From Lewinellaceae bacterium (lineage in GTDB: Bacteria > Bacteroidota > Bacteroidia > Chitinophagales > Saprospiraceae): a DNA stretch of 64,000 nucleotides. Shown piece by piece: positions 53,403 to 60,459 of this stretch; positions within the stretch are counted from its first letter, which is position 1, and every line of letters starts with the position of its first letter. The stretch lies in the NCBI GenBank assembly GCA_020636405.1, contig JACJXW010000007.1:372001-436000 (forward strand). Direction: 5' to 3'. The notes below the pieces were generated by a model. The model was not told the DNA's origin. It searched no databases and worked only from the letters and a program-made list of their open reading frames with translations. Made by a program: the position numbers and the translations under genes.

Positions 53403-55643
53403 ATGTACAATATCTACGGCATACGGCATCACGGCCCTGGTTCTACCCGAAGCCTGCTCCGCGCCCTTGAGGCGAATCCGCCCGACTGCCTGCTCATCGA
53501 GGCGCCGGCTGATGCAGATAAGGTGCTGGAGTATGCTTTGCATCCCGGCATCATACCGCCGGTAGCCATATTGTTGTATGACGAGAAGGACCTGAGCAAA
53601 GCATCTTACCTGCCTTTTGCCTCCTTTTCACCGGAATGGCAGGCCATACAATACGGGCTGGCGCAGGGCATCCCCATTCACTTCATGGACCTGCCTATGG
53701 GGATGCAGTTTCAGATGGAAGAAGAGAACAACGGGCAGCTGGAGATCCCTCTTCCTTCCTCAGAGAATGAAGGCCCTATCGTCAGGGACCCAATGGGATA
53801 CATTGCCGAATTAGCCGGGTATTCAGACAGCGAGCGGTGGTGGGAGGCCACTTTCGAGCAACCAAACAACGACGAGGACATTTTCACTTCCATTATCGAG
53901 CTCAATACCGCCCTCCGCGATGAGTTGGGCAGGCAGGAGCCCCTCCACAACCGGATGCGGGAAGCCTATATGCGAAAAACATTGCGCAAGGTTTTGGCCG
54001 ATGGCTACCGGAAAGTAGCCGTCATCTGCGGAGCCTGGCATGCCCCTGCCCTGCACCATCTGCCCCGCTTCAAGCCCAAAGATGACAACGCCCTGTTAAA
54101 GGGTTTACGCAAAAAGAAGGTCGCCGCCACCTGGATACCCTGGAGTTACAACCGCCTGGCCTTTCAAAGTGGTTACCGCGCCGGTGTGATTTCTCCGGCC
54201 TGGTACGAACTGCTGTTCAGCCGCCGCGAGGAGGCTGTCCAGTGGTGGATGGTACGCGTTGCCGTACTGCTGCGTAAAGAAGGGTTCAATGCTTCTGCCG
54301 CCCATGCCACTGAAGCTTCCCGCCTGGCCCATACCCTGGCGGCCTTACGGCGGCACCCCATAGCCGGGATAGAAGAAATGAAAGAAGCGGCCCTGGCCGT
54401 TTTCTGTAATGGCAATACAGCGCCCCTCCAACTGATCGAAAGGCAACTCATCATCGGCGAAGAGATCGGGGAAGTGCCTGCAGATATCCCTCAGATCCCC
54501 CTGCAGCGAGACCTGGAAAGCCGTATCCGATCCTTACGCCTGACGAACGCCTTCCGTTCCTCCTCTCCCGAAACGAAGGCGCTGGACCTGCGCAAACCCA
54601 ACCATCTCGATACCAGCCACCTCCTTCACCAACTCAATGTGCTGGGAATACCCTGGGGAACGCTGCTGGAAGCACCGGAAAACAGGCTGGGTAATTTCCA
54701 CGAAAACTGGCGACTGGAATGGAAGCCCGAGTTCATCATCAAGGTCATCGAGGCAGGCATGTGGGGCAATACGGTCTGTACCGCCGCTACATTTTTCATA
54801 CAAAAGCGGGCTGGAGATTCCGATCAGCTCTCCATACTCGTCGGCCTGGCCCGCGAGGCCCTGCTGGCGGGTATCACCGCAGCTTTCGGCCCGTTGGTAG
54901 CCCGCATTGAAGACGCCGCTTCCCTGGCGAAAGACGTTTTTTACCTGATGGAAGCCCTTCCAACTCTCGCCGATATTGCCCGTTACGGGGATACCCGCCA
55001 GACGGACGTAGAGGCGGTCAAGGCCCTGATCCGCCATATGGCCCCCCGCATCTGCATCGGCCTGCCCAATGCAGTGCTCCACATCGAAGAGGAGCCCGCA
55101 CGGCAATGGCTCACCCTCGTCGTTCAAAACAACCGTGCCATTAGCCTGCTCCGCCAGGAGGTGGAGCCCCAAGCCTGGATAAATGCCCTGGAAAAAATAG
55201 CCAATACCAACGCTGCCCACCCCCTAATCCGGGGATTGTGCGCCCGGATGCTGTTCGACCGGTCCGCACATGCCCCCCGGGAAACGGCCAGGCTTGCCCG
55301 CTATTCCTTGTCGGCAAGCGATGAAGCTCAAGACGGAGCGCTCTGGCTGGAAGGTTTCCTCTACGGCAGCGGGCTGCTTTTGATTCACATCCCTGAGCTA
55401 TGGGCTATCCTAGACGAATGGATAACGGAAATGCCGGATAGCCACTTCCACGAGATCCTCCCTTTAGTTCGCCGGGCATTTTCCAGCTTCACAGCCCCGG
55501 AACGGGAAAAAATGCTTCGAATGGCAAGAATGGGACAGAAAGGCCAGCCAATGCAAGAAGAAGGGATAAAACCAGTTGCCTTTGATCAGCAACGGGCCAA
55601 ACAAGTACTGCCGACCGTAAAAATGTTGTTAGGCCTGGAGTGA
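53403..55643 (+). CDS. DUF5682 protein, TraB/ChaN/EreA-like fold, MoxR cassette component
   Basis: This 746-residue protein has an N-terminal domain beginning YNIYGIRHHGPGSTRSLLRA. LLIEAPADAD (about residue 31), EAYMRKTLRKVLADGYRKVA (about 183) and VICGAWHAPALHHLP (about 205) follow. The set of E-x-P, R-E-x-Y-M and G-x-W-H-A-P resembles the TIKI/TraB/ChaN/EreA-like superfamily, whose members are hydrolases or heme-binding proteins. A long helical remainder runs to the end. The activity is not known. DUF5682 proteins usually neighbour MoxR, DUF5691 and VWA genes; here the first two are upstream but separated by the O-acetylation pair, and no VWA gene follows. Confidence 0.82.
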   Translation: MYNIYGIRHHGPGSTRSLLRALEANPPDCLLIEAPADADKVLEYALHPGIIPPVAILLYDEKDLSKASYLPFASFSPEWQAIQYGLAQGIPIHFMDLPMGMQFQMEEENNGQLEIPLPSSENEGPIVRDPMGYIAELAGYSDSERWWEATFEQPNNDEDIFTSIIELNTALRDELGRQEPLHNRMREAYMRKTLRKVLADGYRKVAVICGAWHAPALHHLPRFKPKDDNALLKGLRKKKVAATWIPWSYNRLAFQSGYRAGVISPAWYELLFSRREEAVQWWMVRVAVLLRKEGFNASAAHATEASRLAHTLAALRRHPIAGIEEMKEAALAVFCNGNTAPLQLIERQLIIGEEIGEVPADIPQIPLQRDLESRIRSLRLTNAFRSSSPETKALDLRKPNHLDTSHLLHQLNVLGIPWGTLLEAPENRLGNFHENWRLEWKPEFIIKVIEAGMWGNTVCTAATFFIQKRAGDSDQLSILVGLAREALLAGITAAFGPLVARIEDAASLAKDVFYLMEALPTLADIARYGDTRQTDVEAVKALIRHMAPRICIGLPNAVLHIEEEPARQWLTLVVQNNRAISLLRQEVEPQAWINALEKIANTNAAHPLIRGLCARMLFDRSAHAPRETARLARYSLSASDEAQDGALWLEGFLYGSGLLLIHIPELWAILDEWITEMPDSHFHEILPLVRRAFSSFTAPEREKMLRMARMGQKGQPMQEEGIKPVAFDQQRAKQVLPTVKMLLGLE

Positions 55644-55697
55644 ATACTTAATGAGAATTTAACGCGGGCTTAATGTTCAATTAAGCTGTGTTGGTGA

Positions 55698-55850
55698 CTT
55701 TTGTGTTGTGCTTAGAAAGAAAAAGAGATCGAATAAATAAATGTTGATTTCTTGCTGTCATCTTCTCTTATGATGCTAATCTTTCCTGCAATCTAAAGTC
55801 GCTTTCGGGGCCAGGGTCGTGTTGCCCAACATGACACTGGCTTATTTTTT
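55698..55850 (+). ncRNA. Candidate small RNA upstream of a terminator
   Basis: GACTTTTG (55696-55703) matches the -7 box at seven of eight positions. The sequence that follows runs, with no gene start other than a ten-codon ATG frame at 55741, into a strong terminator at 55810-55850. A transcript of about 140 bases would fit. No RNA family is recognised, and the tract may simply be the DUF5682 mRNA tail. Confidence 0.3.
55810..55850 (+). terminator. Intrinsic terminator 1 after DUF5682
   Basis: GCCAGGGTC (55810-55818) pairs with GACACTGGC (55833-55841), with an inner GTGTTG/CAACAT stem, followed by TTATTTTTT. Confidence 0.7.
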
Positions 55851-55956
55851 AAACAATGCTTAATGGATAATTCACATCCATTTCAAAATAGAGAAAGGCC
55901 TTGAATTTTTAAGAGGTTTGTATCCTATACTGTAGCCCTATAAATGTTTCTTTGCT

Positions 55957-55986
55957 GGCTATGCTGTTGAGCATAGCCTTTTTTTT
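55957..55986 (+). terminator. Intrinsic terminator 2, strong
   Basis: GGCTATGCT-GTTG-AGCATAGCC (55957-55978) is a perfect stem followed by eight T residues. It lies 107 bases after terminator 1 and just before the convergent scpA 3' end. Confidence 0.85.
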
Positions 55987-56043
55987 GCCTTCCCTAATGT
56001 CCTGCGATCCCCTTTTCCGAATATATCGAAGGTTTGGCATTAT

Positions 56044-56808
56044 TCACTCTTCCTCGGAAATGTCTTGCTCCTTTCGTTCTTCCAGCCAGAAATTATTGTA
56101 GCCCAGGCCTACCGTTATGCTGATCATCTGAAGGTTGAGCAACTCGAGCAGGGCAAGGAAGGTGACGATGGCATGGATGCGGTTCTTACACTCCGTGAAA
56201 ATTTCCTGAAAGCTGGCCCGGCCACTGGCGTGTACTCTTGAAAAAATGTGGGACTGCTGCTCCTCTATGGTATAGCTGAATTGCACGATTCGGTGAACAG
56301 ACTTGGGATGAGCCGTTTCAAAGCGCTCCATGATCCGTTCGAAGGCGCGAAGTAGCTTGAACAGGTTGACGGACTCCAGTTCAGCGTCCACCAGTGCTTT
56401 ATTGGCAATGCGTTGCAGTTCACGTGAAACATTGCCCCGATGTGATTGTAAACCGCGCATTTCCTCCATTTGCCGCATTTCTTCCAGCACGCTTTTGTAG
56501 CGTTTGTACTCCAGCAAGCGTTGTACCAGTTCTTCCCTGGGGTCAATCTCATTGCCTTCTTCATCCACCGGTTTACGGGGCAGCAGCATCTTGGCCTTGA
56601 TGCGGCAGAGCGTAGCCGCCACCAGGATGAACTCACTGGCCAGGTCGATATTCATCTGTTCCATCTGCCGGATGTATTCCAGGAAATCATCGGTGATCTT
56701 CGAGATGGGAATATCGTAAATATCAAGTTCGTCCCGCTCAATGAAAAAGAGCAGCAGGTCGAAAGGGCCCTCGAATTGAGGAAGTTTTATGGTGTAGGAG
56801 TTGTCCAT
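56044..56808 (-). CDS. scpA: Segregation and condensation protein A
   Basis: ScpA is the kleisin that bridges SMC and ScpB in chromosome condensation. The 254-residue protein opens YTIKLPQFEGPFDLLLFFIE, continues with IERDELDIYDIPISKITDDF and SEFILVAATLCRIKAKMLLP, and ends with the winged-helix part (FTECKNRIHAIVTFLALLEL). All are standard ScpA blocks. ScpB is not adjacent, which is common in Bacteroidota. The gene is convergent with the DUF5682 transcript, whose terminators lie between, and divergent from the rsmI-like gene with 125 bases between starts. Confidence 0.95.
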   Translation of the reverse strand: MDNSYTIKLPQFEGPFDLLLFFIERDELDIYDIPISKITDDFLEYIRQMEQMNIDLASEFILVAATLCRIKAKMLLPRKPVDEEGNEIDPREELVQRLLEYKRYKSVLEEMRQMEEMRGLQSHRGNVSRELQRIANKALVDAELESVNLFKLLRAFERIMERFETAHPKSVHRIVQFSYTIEEQQSHIFSRVHASGRASFQEIFTECKNRIHAIVTFLALLELLNLQMISITVGLGYNNFWLEERKEQDISEEE

Positions 56809-56921
56809 TATATTGTTACAAGTCTGGCTTGAATTGGGGTTCTTTCAGGCCTGGAACTTTTGATTTTTTTTCGCACCTTCATATTACATAGGCTGCTTCT
56901 ACAAAAGTAACCATTATAACC

Positions 56922-56929
56922 TAATTTTG
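56922..56929 (+). promoter_or_regulatory. -7 box for the RsmI-family gene, possibly leaderless
   Basis: TAATTTTG is an exact TAnnTTTG match only four bases before the ATG at 56934. Transcription starting about five to seven bases downstream would begin at or next to the start codon. Confidence 0.5.
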
Positions 56930-56933
56930 CGCT

Positions 56934-57644
56934 ATGGCAACAAAAGGCAAACTTTACCTCATTCCCGCTCCGCTGGGGGAAAATGCAGCACACACCCTTC
57001 CTCGATACGTCATCGACATCCTCCATGGGCTGGATATTTTCATTGCCGAACGCGCCAAGACTGCCCGTCGTTTCATCAAAGAAACCGGCCCGGTAAAGCC
57101 CTTCAGCGAACTCACCTTTTACGAGATCACCAAACACACGCCTCCGGAAGAGCGCGCCCGCTTCCTGGAAGAAGCTGAAAAGGGCAAAGACGTCGGGCTG
57201 CTCTCCGAGGCTGGCTGCCCTGGCGTGGCCGACCCCGGGGCGTTCGTCGTGCAAACCGCCCATCAGCGGGGTATTGAGGTGGTACCCCTCGTCGGCCCTT
57301 CTTCCATCTTGCTTGGCCTGATGGCCTCCGGCCTTAACGGGCAAAACTTTTGCTTCCACGGCTACCTTCCGCCTCGCCGCCCTGAACTGGACAAAGAACT
57401 GAAATTCCTGGAACAGCGGGTTTTTAAACATGGGCAGACGCAGATATTCATCGAAACACCCTACCGCAATATGGCGATGATCGAAACCGTCATCAATGTA
57501 CTCTCGCCGGACGTATTATTCTGCATTGCTGCCGACCTTACCCTACCCACCGAATATGTCCGTACCCTGGCCGTTCGGGAGTGGCGAAAGGAGAAAGTGC
57601 CGGGCCTGCACAAGCATCCGGCTGTTTTTCTGTTGGGGAAGTGA
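56934..57644 (+). CDS. RsmI-family SAM-dependent methyltransferase (tetrapyrrole-methylase fold)
   Basis: This 236-residue protein has a single tetrapyrrole-methylase domain: LYLIPAPLGENAAHTLPRYV at the start, LLSEAGCPGVADPGAFVVQT at about 84-103, VVPLVGPSSILLGLMASGLN at about 115-134 and FIETPYRNMAMIETVINVLS near 180. RsmI 2'-O-methylates C1402 of 16S rRNA. This copy is shorter than the E. coli enzyme and lacks its C-terminal extension, as is usual for the short Bacteroidota group, whose target may differ. It stands alone, with its own promoter. Confidence 0.85.
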   Translation: MATKGKLYLIPAPLGENAAHTLPRYVIDILHGLDIFIAERAKTARRFIKETGPVKPFSELTFYEITKHTPPEERARFLEEAEKGKDVGLLSEAGCPGVADPGAFVVQTAHQRGIEVVPLVGPSSILLGLMASGLNGQNFCFHGYLPPRRPELDKELKFLEQRVFKHGQTQIFIETPYRNMAMIETVINVLSPDVLFCIAADLTLPTEYVRTLAVREWRKEKVPGLHKHPAVFLLGK

Positions 57645-57725
57645 TCAACCTGAGGGGATGCCCCCCCTTTGCTCCAATTCGGAGGGTGTGACCATTCCTC
57701 CTCTTCCCCGTCCTAAAACAGGAAA

Positions 57726-57750
57726 GCTTAGTTTAAAAGTCAAACTAAGC
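57726..57750. promoter_or_regulatory. Perfect inverted repeat upstream of nadA
   Basis: GCTTAGTTT (57726-57734) and AAACTAAGC (57742-57750) are exact nine-base arms around AAAAGTC. It could be an operator near the nadA promoter (TTATTTTG at 57774-57781 is a near -7 box) or a weak terminator for the upstream gene, although no T-run follows. Confidence 0.45.
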
Positions 57751-57839
57751 AAACTATTTTCGGGCGCCTGTCGTTATTTTGGCAGGCCAACGAATAATAA
57801 ATAAGGGCTTTCCTGTAATCCATATAAAAATTTTAAACC

Positions 57840-58844
57840 ATGACAACTCTTGCCATTGCCGAAAAACAACTGCAGCAAAAGGGATATCTGGATATCGACG
57901 TAGATCCGGCCCTGGACCTGTTTGAAGAAATAGAAAAACTCAAAAAGGAAAAGAACGCCATCATCCTGGCACACTATTACCAGGAGCCGGATATTCAGGA
58001 TATTGCCGATTATATTGGGGATAGCCTGGGGCTTTCGCAGCAAGCGGCAGCAACCGATGCGGACATCATCGTCTTTGCCGGTGTGCACTTTATGGCGGAG
58101 ACGGCCAAGATGCTTTCTCCTCAGAAGAAGGTATTGCTGCCCGACTTAAAGGCGGGCTGTTCCCTGGCCGACTCCTGTCCGCCGCCCGTTTTCCGCAAGT
58201 TCAAGGAAAAATATCCGGATCACATCGTAGTGAGTTACATCAACTGTACCGCAGAGCTGAAAACACTGACCGATATCTGCTGCACCTCCACCAACGCCGT
58301 TCAGGTCATTGAAAGCATACCTAAGGATAAAGGCATCATCTTCGCGCCGGATGTCAACCTGGGCCGTTATCTGATGAAGAAAACCGGGCGGGATATGGTG
58401 CTTTGGAATGGCTCCTGCATGGTGCACGAGATCTTCTCCCACGAAAAGATCGTCAAGTTAAAAATGCGCCACCCCGAGGCCCAATTCATTGCCCACCCCG
58501 AGTGCGAAGGACACCTCCTGGAGATGGCCGACTTTATCGGTTCTACCACGGGCCTCCTCAATTATACCAAGCGGAGCGAGGCCACCGAATTCATCGTTGC
58601 CACTGAAGTGGGGATTATCCATCAGATGCAAAAGGCCTCACCCCATAAGACTTTTATTCCGGCCCCACCAAATAACACCTGCGCCTGCAACGAATGCCCG
58701 CACATGAAGCGCAACACCCTGGAAAAACTGTACACCTGCATGAAGTACGAACAACCGGAGATCATCCTGCCCGATTGGATCATCGAACAGGGCCGCGCCT
58801 CCATCGACCGCATGTTGGAGATTTCTGCAAAAGCAGGATTGTAA
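57840..58844 (+). CDS. nadA: Quinolinate synthase
   Basis: NadA condenses iminoaspartate with dihydroxyacetone phosphate to quinolinate, the precursor of NAD, using a [4Fe-4S] cluster. The three ligand cysteines appear in LKAGCSLADSC (about residue 105), WNGSCMVHEIF (about 193) and CACNECPHMKRNTL (about 283). YYQEPDIQDIADYIGDSLGL and HPECEGHLLEMADFIGSTTG are also family blocks. The length of 334 residues is typical. NadB and NadC are not adjacent. An inverted repeat about 90 bases upstream may regulate it. Confidence 0.97.
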   Translation: MTTLAIAEKQLQQKGYLDIDVDPALDLFEEIEKLKKEKNAIILAHYYQEPDIQDIADYIGDSLGLSQQAAATDADIIVFAGVHFMAETAKMLSPQKKVLLPDLKAGCSLADSCPPPVFRKFKEKYPDHIVVSYINCTAELKTLTDICCTSTNAVQVIESIPKDKGIIFAPDVNLGRYLMKKTGRDMVLWNGSCMVHEIFSHEKIVKLKMRHPEAQFIAHPECEGHLLEMADFIGSTTGLLNYTKRSEATEFIVATEVGIIHQMQKASPHKTFIPAPPNNTCACNECPHMKRNTLEKLYTCMKYEQPEIILPDWIIEQGRASIDRMLEISAKAGL

Positions 58845-58955
58845 AGGCCATCCGGCTACCCGGTTATGCTGCCTGGTGCCTAGCCGTTCCGATAACCCCT
58901 TGCCTCACCGGATAGGAGGAGCCCCGAATATTTTCCCGCAGGAAGTATTCCCCCA

Positions 58956-58975
58956 CTCGAATTTTCCAATTCGAG
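58956..58975. repeat. Short perfect hairpin downstream of nadA
   Basis: CTCGAATT-TTCC-AATTCGAG forms an eight-base stem with a four-base loop, in the 564-base gap between nadA and the cox operon. No T-run follows, so it is not a classic terminator. Confidence 0.4.
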
Positions 58976-59070
58976 AGGAGCTCATGTGAATCAGGGGCTA
59001 AAGATCCCTGAAAGAGCCGGGGCTGCAAAACATCAGACAGACTATGCGGCACTTTGATACGGAGGAATGT

Positions 59071-59228
59071 GCGATTTTTGACAGGGCTCTTTGGGCGCAG
59101 CACTTTCAGGGCAGCCCTCCCACTAGCCCCACATCGAAAATCGCACGTCACAAATCAAACATCAAAAATCAGATTTTGACGTGCCATATGCGATTTTTGA
59201 CAGGGCCCTGCGGGTGCAGCATTTCCAG
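59071..59228. repeat. Direct and inverted repeats in the nadA-coxG gap
   Basis: A 39-base unit beginning GCGATTTTTGACAGGG occurs at 59071-59109 and 59190-59228 with few differences. Between them, GCACGTCA (59143-59150) and TGACGTGC (59177-59184) are inverted, flanking AACATCAAAAATCA. The 59139-59177 part resembles 945-982 at the other end of the window. No gene is present in 58845-59408. Confidence 0.6.
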
Positions 59229-59367
59229 AAGTTGCCCAACAGTGCTTTCCTGCCTGAAACATTATATTAATTAGGTGCATACAGTATGTATTTTGACCAA
59301 GTTTTGACAATAGTCAGAACCACCAATTTTTATTCTTTACCCATTTCAGGTTTATGAATATAATTGC

Positions 59368-59375
59368 TACCTTTA
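59368..59375 (+). promoter_or_regulatory. -7 box of the cox operon
   Basis: TACCTTTA matches TAnnTTTG at seven of eight positions, 33 bases ahead of coxG, with GGTTTATG upstream as a possible -33 element. Confidence 0.4.
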
Positions 59376-59408
59376 AACCCTCCAACTACAAAAGGATACC
59401 CAAGAGCT

Positions 59409-59867
59409 ATGCACCTCACAGGCACCCACAGATTTGACGCTTCTGCAAACGAGATTTGGTCCAAACTCATGGACATCGATACCCTGGCACGGATAACCCC
59501 GGGCGTTTCCAAACTGGAAGAGCTGGGCGAAGATCAGTATAAGGCAATTGCTGAAGTGAAAATGGGGCCAGTCAGTGGATCCTTTACCGGAAACCTCAAT
59601 GTGCAGGAAAAACAGGAGCCCAAAAGCTTCATCCTCAACATCAAGCAAAACAGCAAGATCGGCAATGTAGCTGCCGATGTCAAAATAGAACTGCACCCTG
59701 TTTCCGATCGTGAAACAGAGCTATCCTTTGACGGCAAAGCCAACCTTTCCGGCCTGCTGGCCCGCACAGGGCAGCGCGTCTTGTCGGGGGTGGCCAATAC
59801 GCTGAGTAAGCAATTCTTCCAGGCGCTGGAGGACGAGCTGGCCGGCTCGGCTGGCACTCAGGGTTAA
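59409..59867 (+). CDS. coxG: CoxG-like SRPBCC protein
   Basis: CoxG proteins are membrane-recruiting or accessory factors of molybdenum CODH-type hydroxylases and have the START/SRPBCC fold. The 152-residue protein shows GTHRFDASANEIWSKLMDID, then VSKLEELGEDQYKAIAEVKM, GPVSGSFTGNLNVQEKQEP and SGLLARTGQRVLSGVANTLS. The last helix block (ANTLSKQFFQALEDELA) is typical of the family. The start at 59409 was chosen over one 45 bases upstream by family pattern. It opens the cox operon, 103 bases before coxS, and may hold the enzyme at the membrane. Confidence 0.87.
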   Translation: MHLTGTHRFDASANEIWSKLMDIDTLARITPGVSKLEELGEDQYKAIAEVKMGPVSGSFTGNLNVQEKQEPKSFILNIKQNSKIGNVAADVKIELHPVSDRETELSFDGKANLSGLLARTGQRVLSGVANTLSKQFFQALEDELAGSAGTQG

Positions 59868-59970
59868 GAACAGGCCCTTTATGTCCCTTGCTGAAAGGCA
59901 AATGCTTCATCTTATTGATCCGATAACTTTCAACCTGAATCTATACTAACCGATAAAATCAGAATTCCCT

Positions 59971-60459
59971 ATGGCAACAAAAATCAAGGTAAAGGTTAAT
60001 GGTAAAACCTACAGCCATGAGGTCGAACCGCGTACCCTGCTGGTACAATACCTGCGCGATGTACTCGGTTTAACGGGCACCCACGTAGGTTGCGATACCA
60101 GCAACTGCGGCGCCTGCACCATACTGGTTGACGGCAAAGCCGTAAAATCCTGCACCATGTTGGCCGTTCAGGCCCATGGCAGCGAAGTAAAAACGATCGA
60201 AGGGATGGCCGACAATGGCGCCCTCCACCCCTTACAGGAAGGTTTCCGGGAGGAACACGGCCTACAGTGCGGTTTCTGTACGCCCGGAATGATCATGGCC
60301 TCGGCAGATTTGCTGAGCCGCAATTCCAATCCTTCTGAACAGGAGATCCGCGAAGCCCTTGAAGGCAACTTCTGTCGTTGTACCGGGTATCACAACATCG
60401 TGAAGTCGGTTCAGCATGCTGCAAAAAAAATTAATCAAAAAGAAAAGGTAGCCTCATGA
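59971..60459 (+). CDS. coxS: CODH-type molybdenum hydroxylase, [2Fe-2S] small subunit
   Basis: This 162-residue electron-transfer subunit has a plant-ferredoxin-like cluster (GCDTSNCGACTILVDGKAVK, then SC, about residues 40-62). A second, helical-domain cluster lies at about 102-143 (LQCGFCTPGMIMA, then NFCRCTGYHNIVKS). All eight cysteines are present, so both clusters should form. It passes electrons from the molybdenum centre to the FAD subunit. The TGA overlaps the start of coxL by four bases (ATGA), indicating translational coupling. The start MATKIKVKVNGKTYSHEVEP is standard. Confidence 0.95.
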   Translation: MATKIKVKVNGKTYSHEVEPRTLLVQYLRDVLGLTGTHVGCDTSNCGACTILVDGKAVKSCTMLAVQAHGSEVKTIEGMADNGALHPLQEGFREEHGLQCGFCTPGMIMASADLLSRNSNPSEQEIREALEGNFCRCTGYHNIVKSVQHAAKKINQKEKVAS

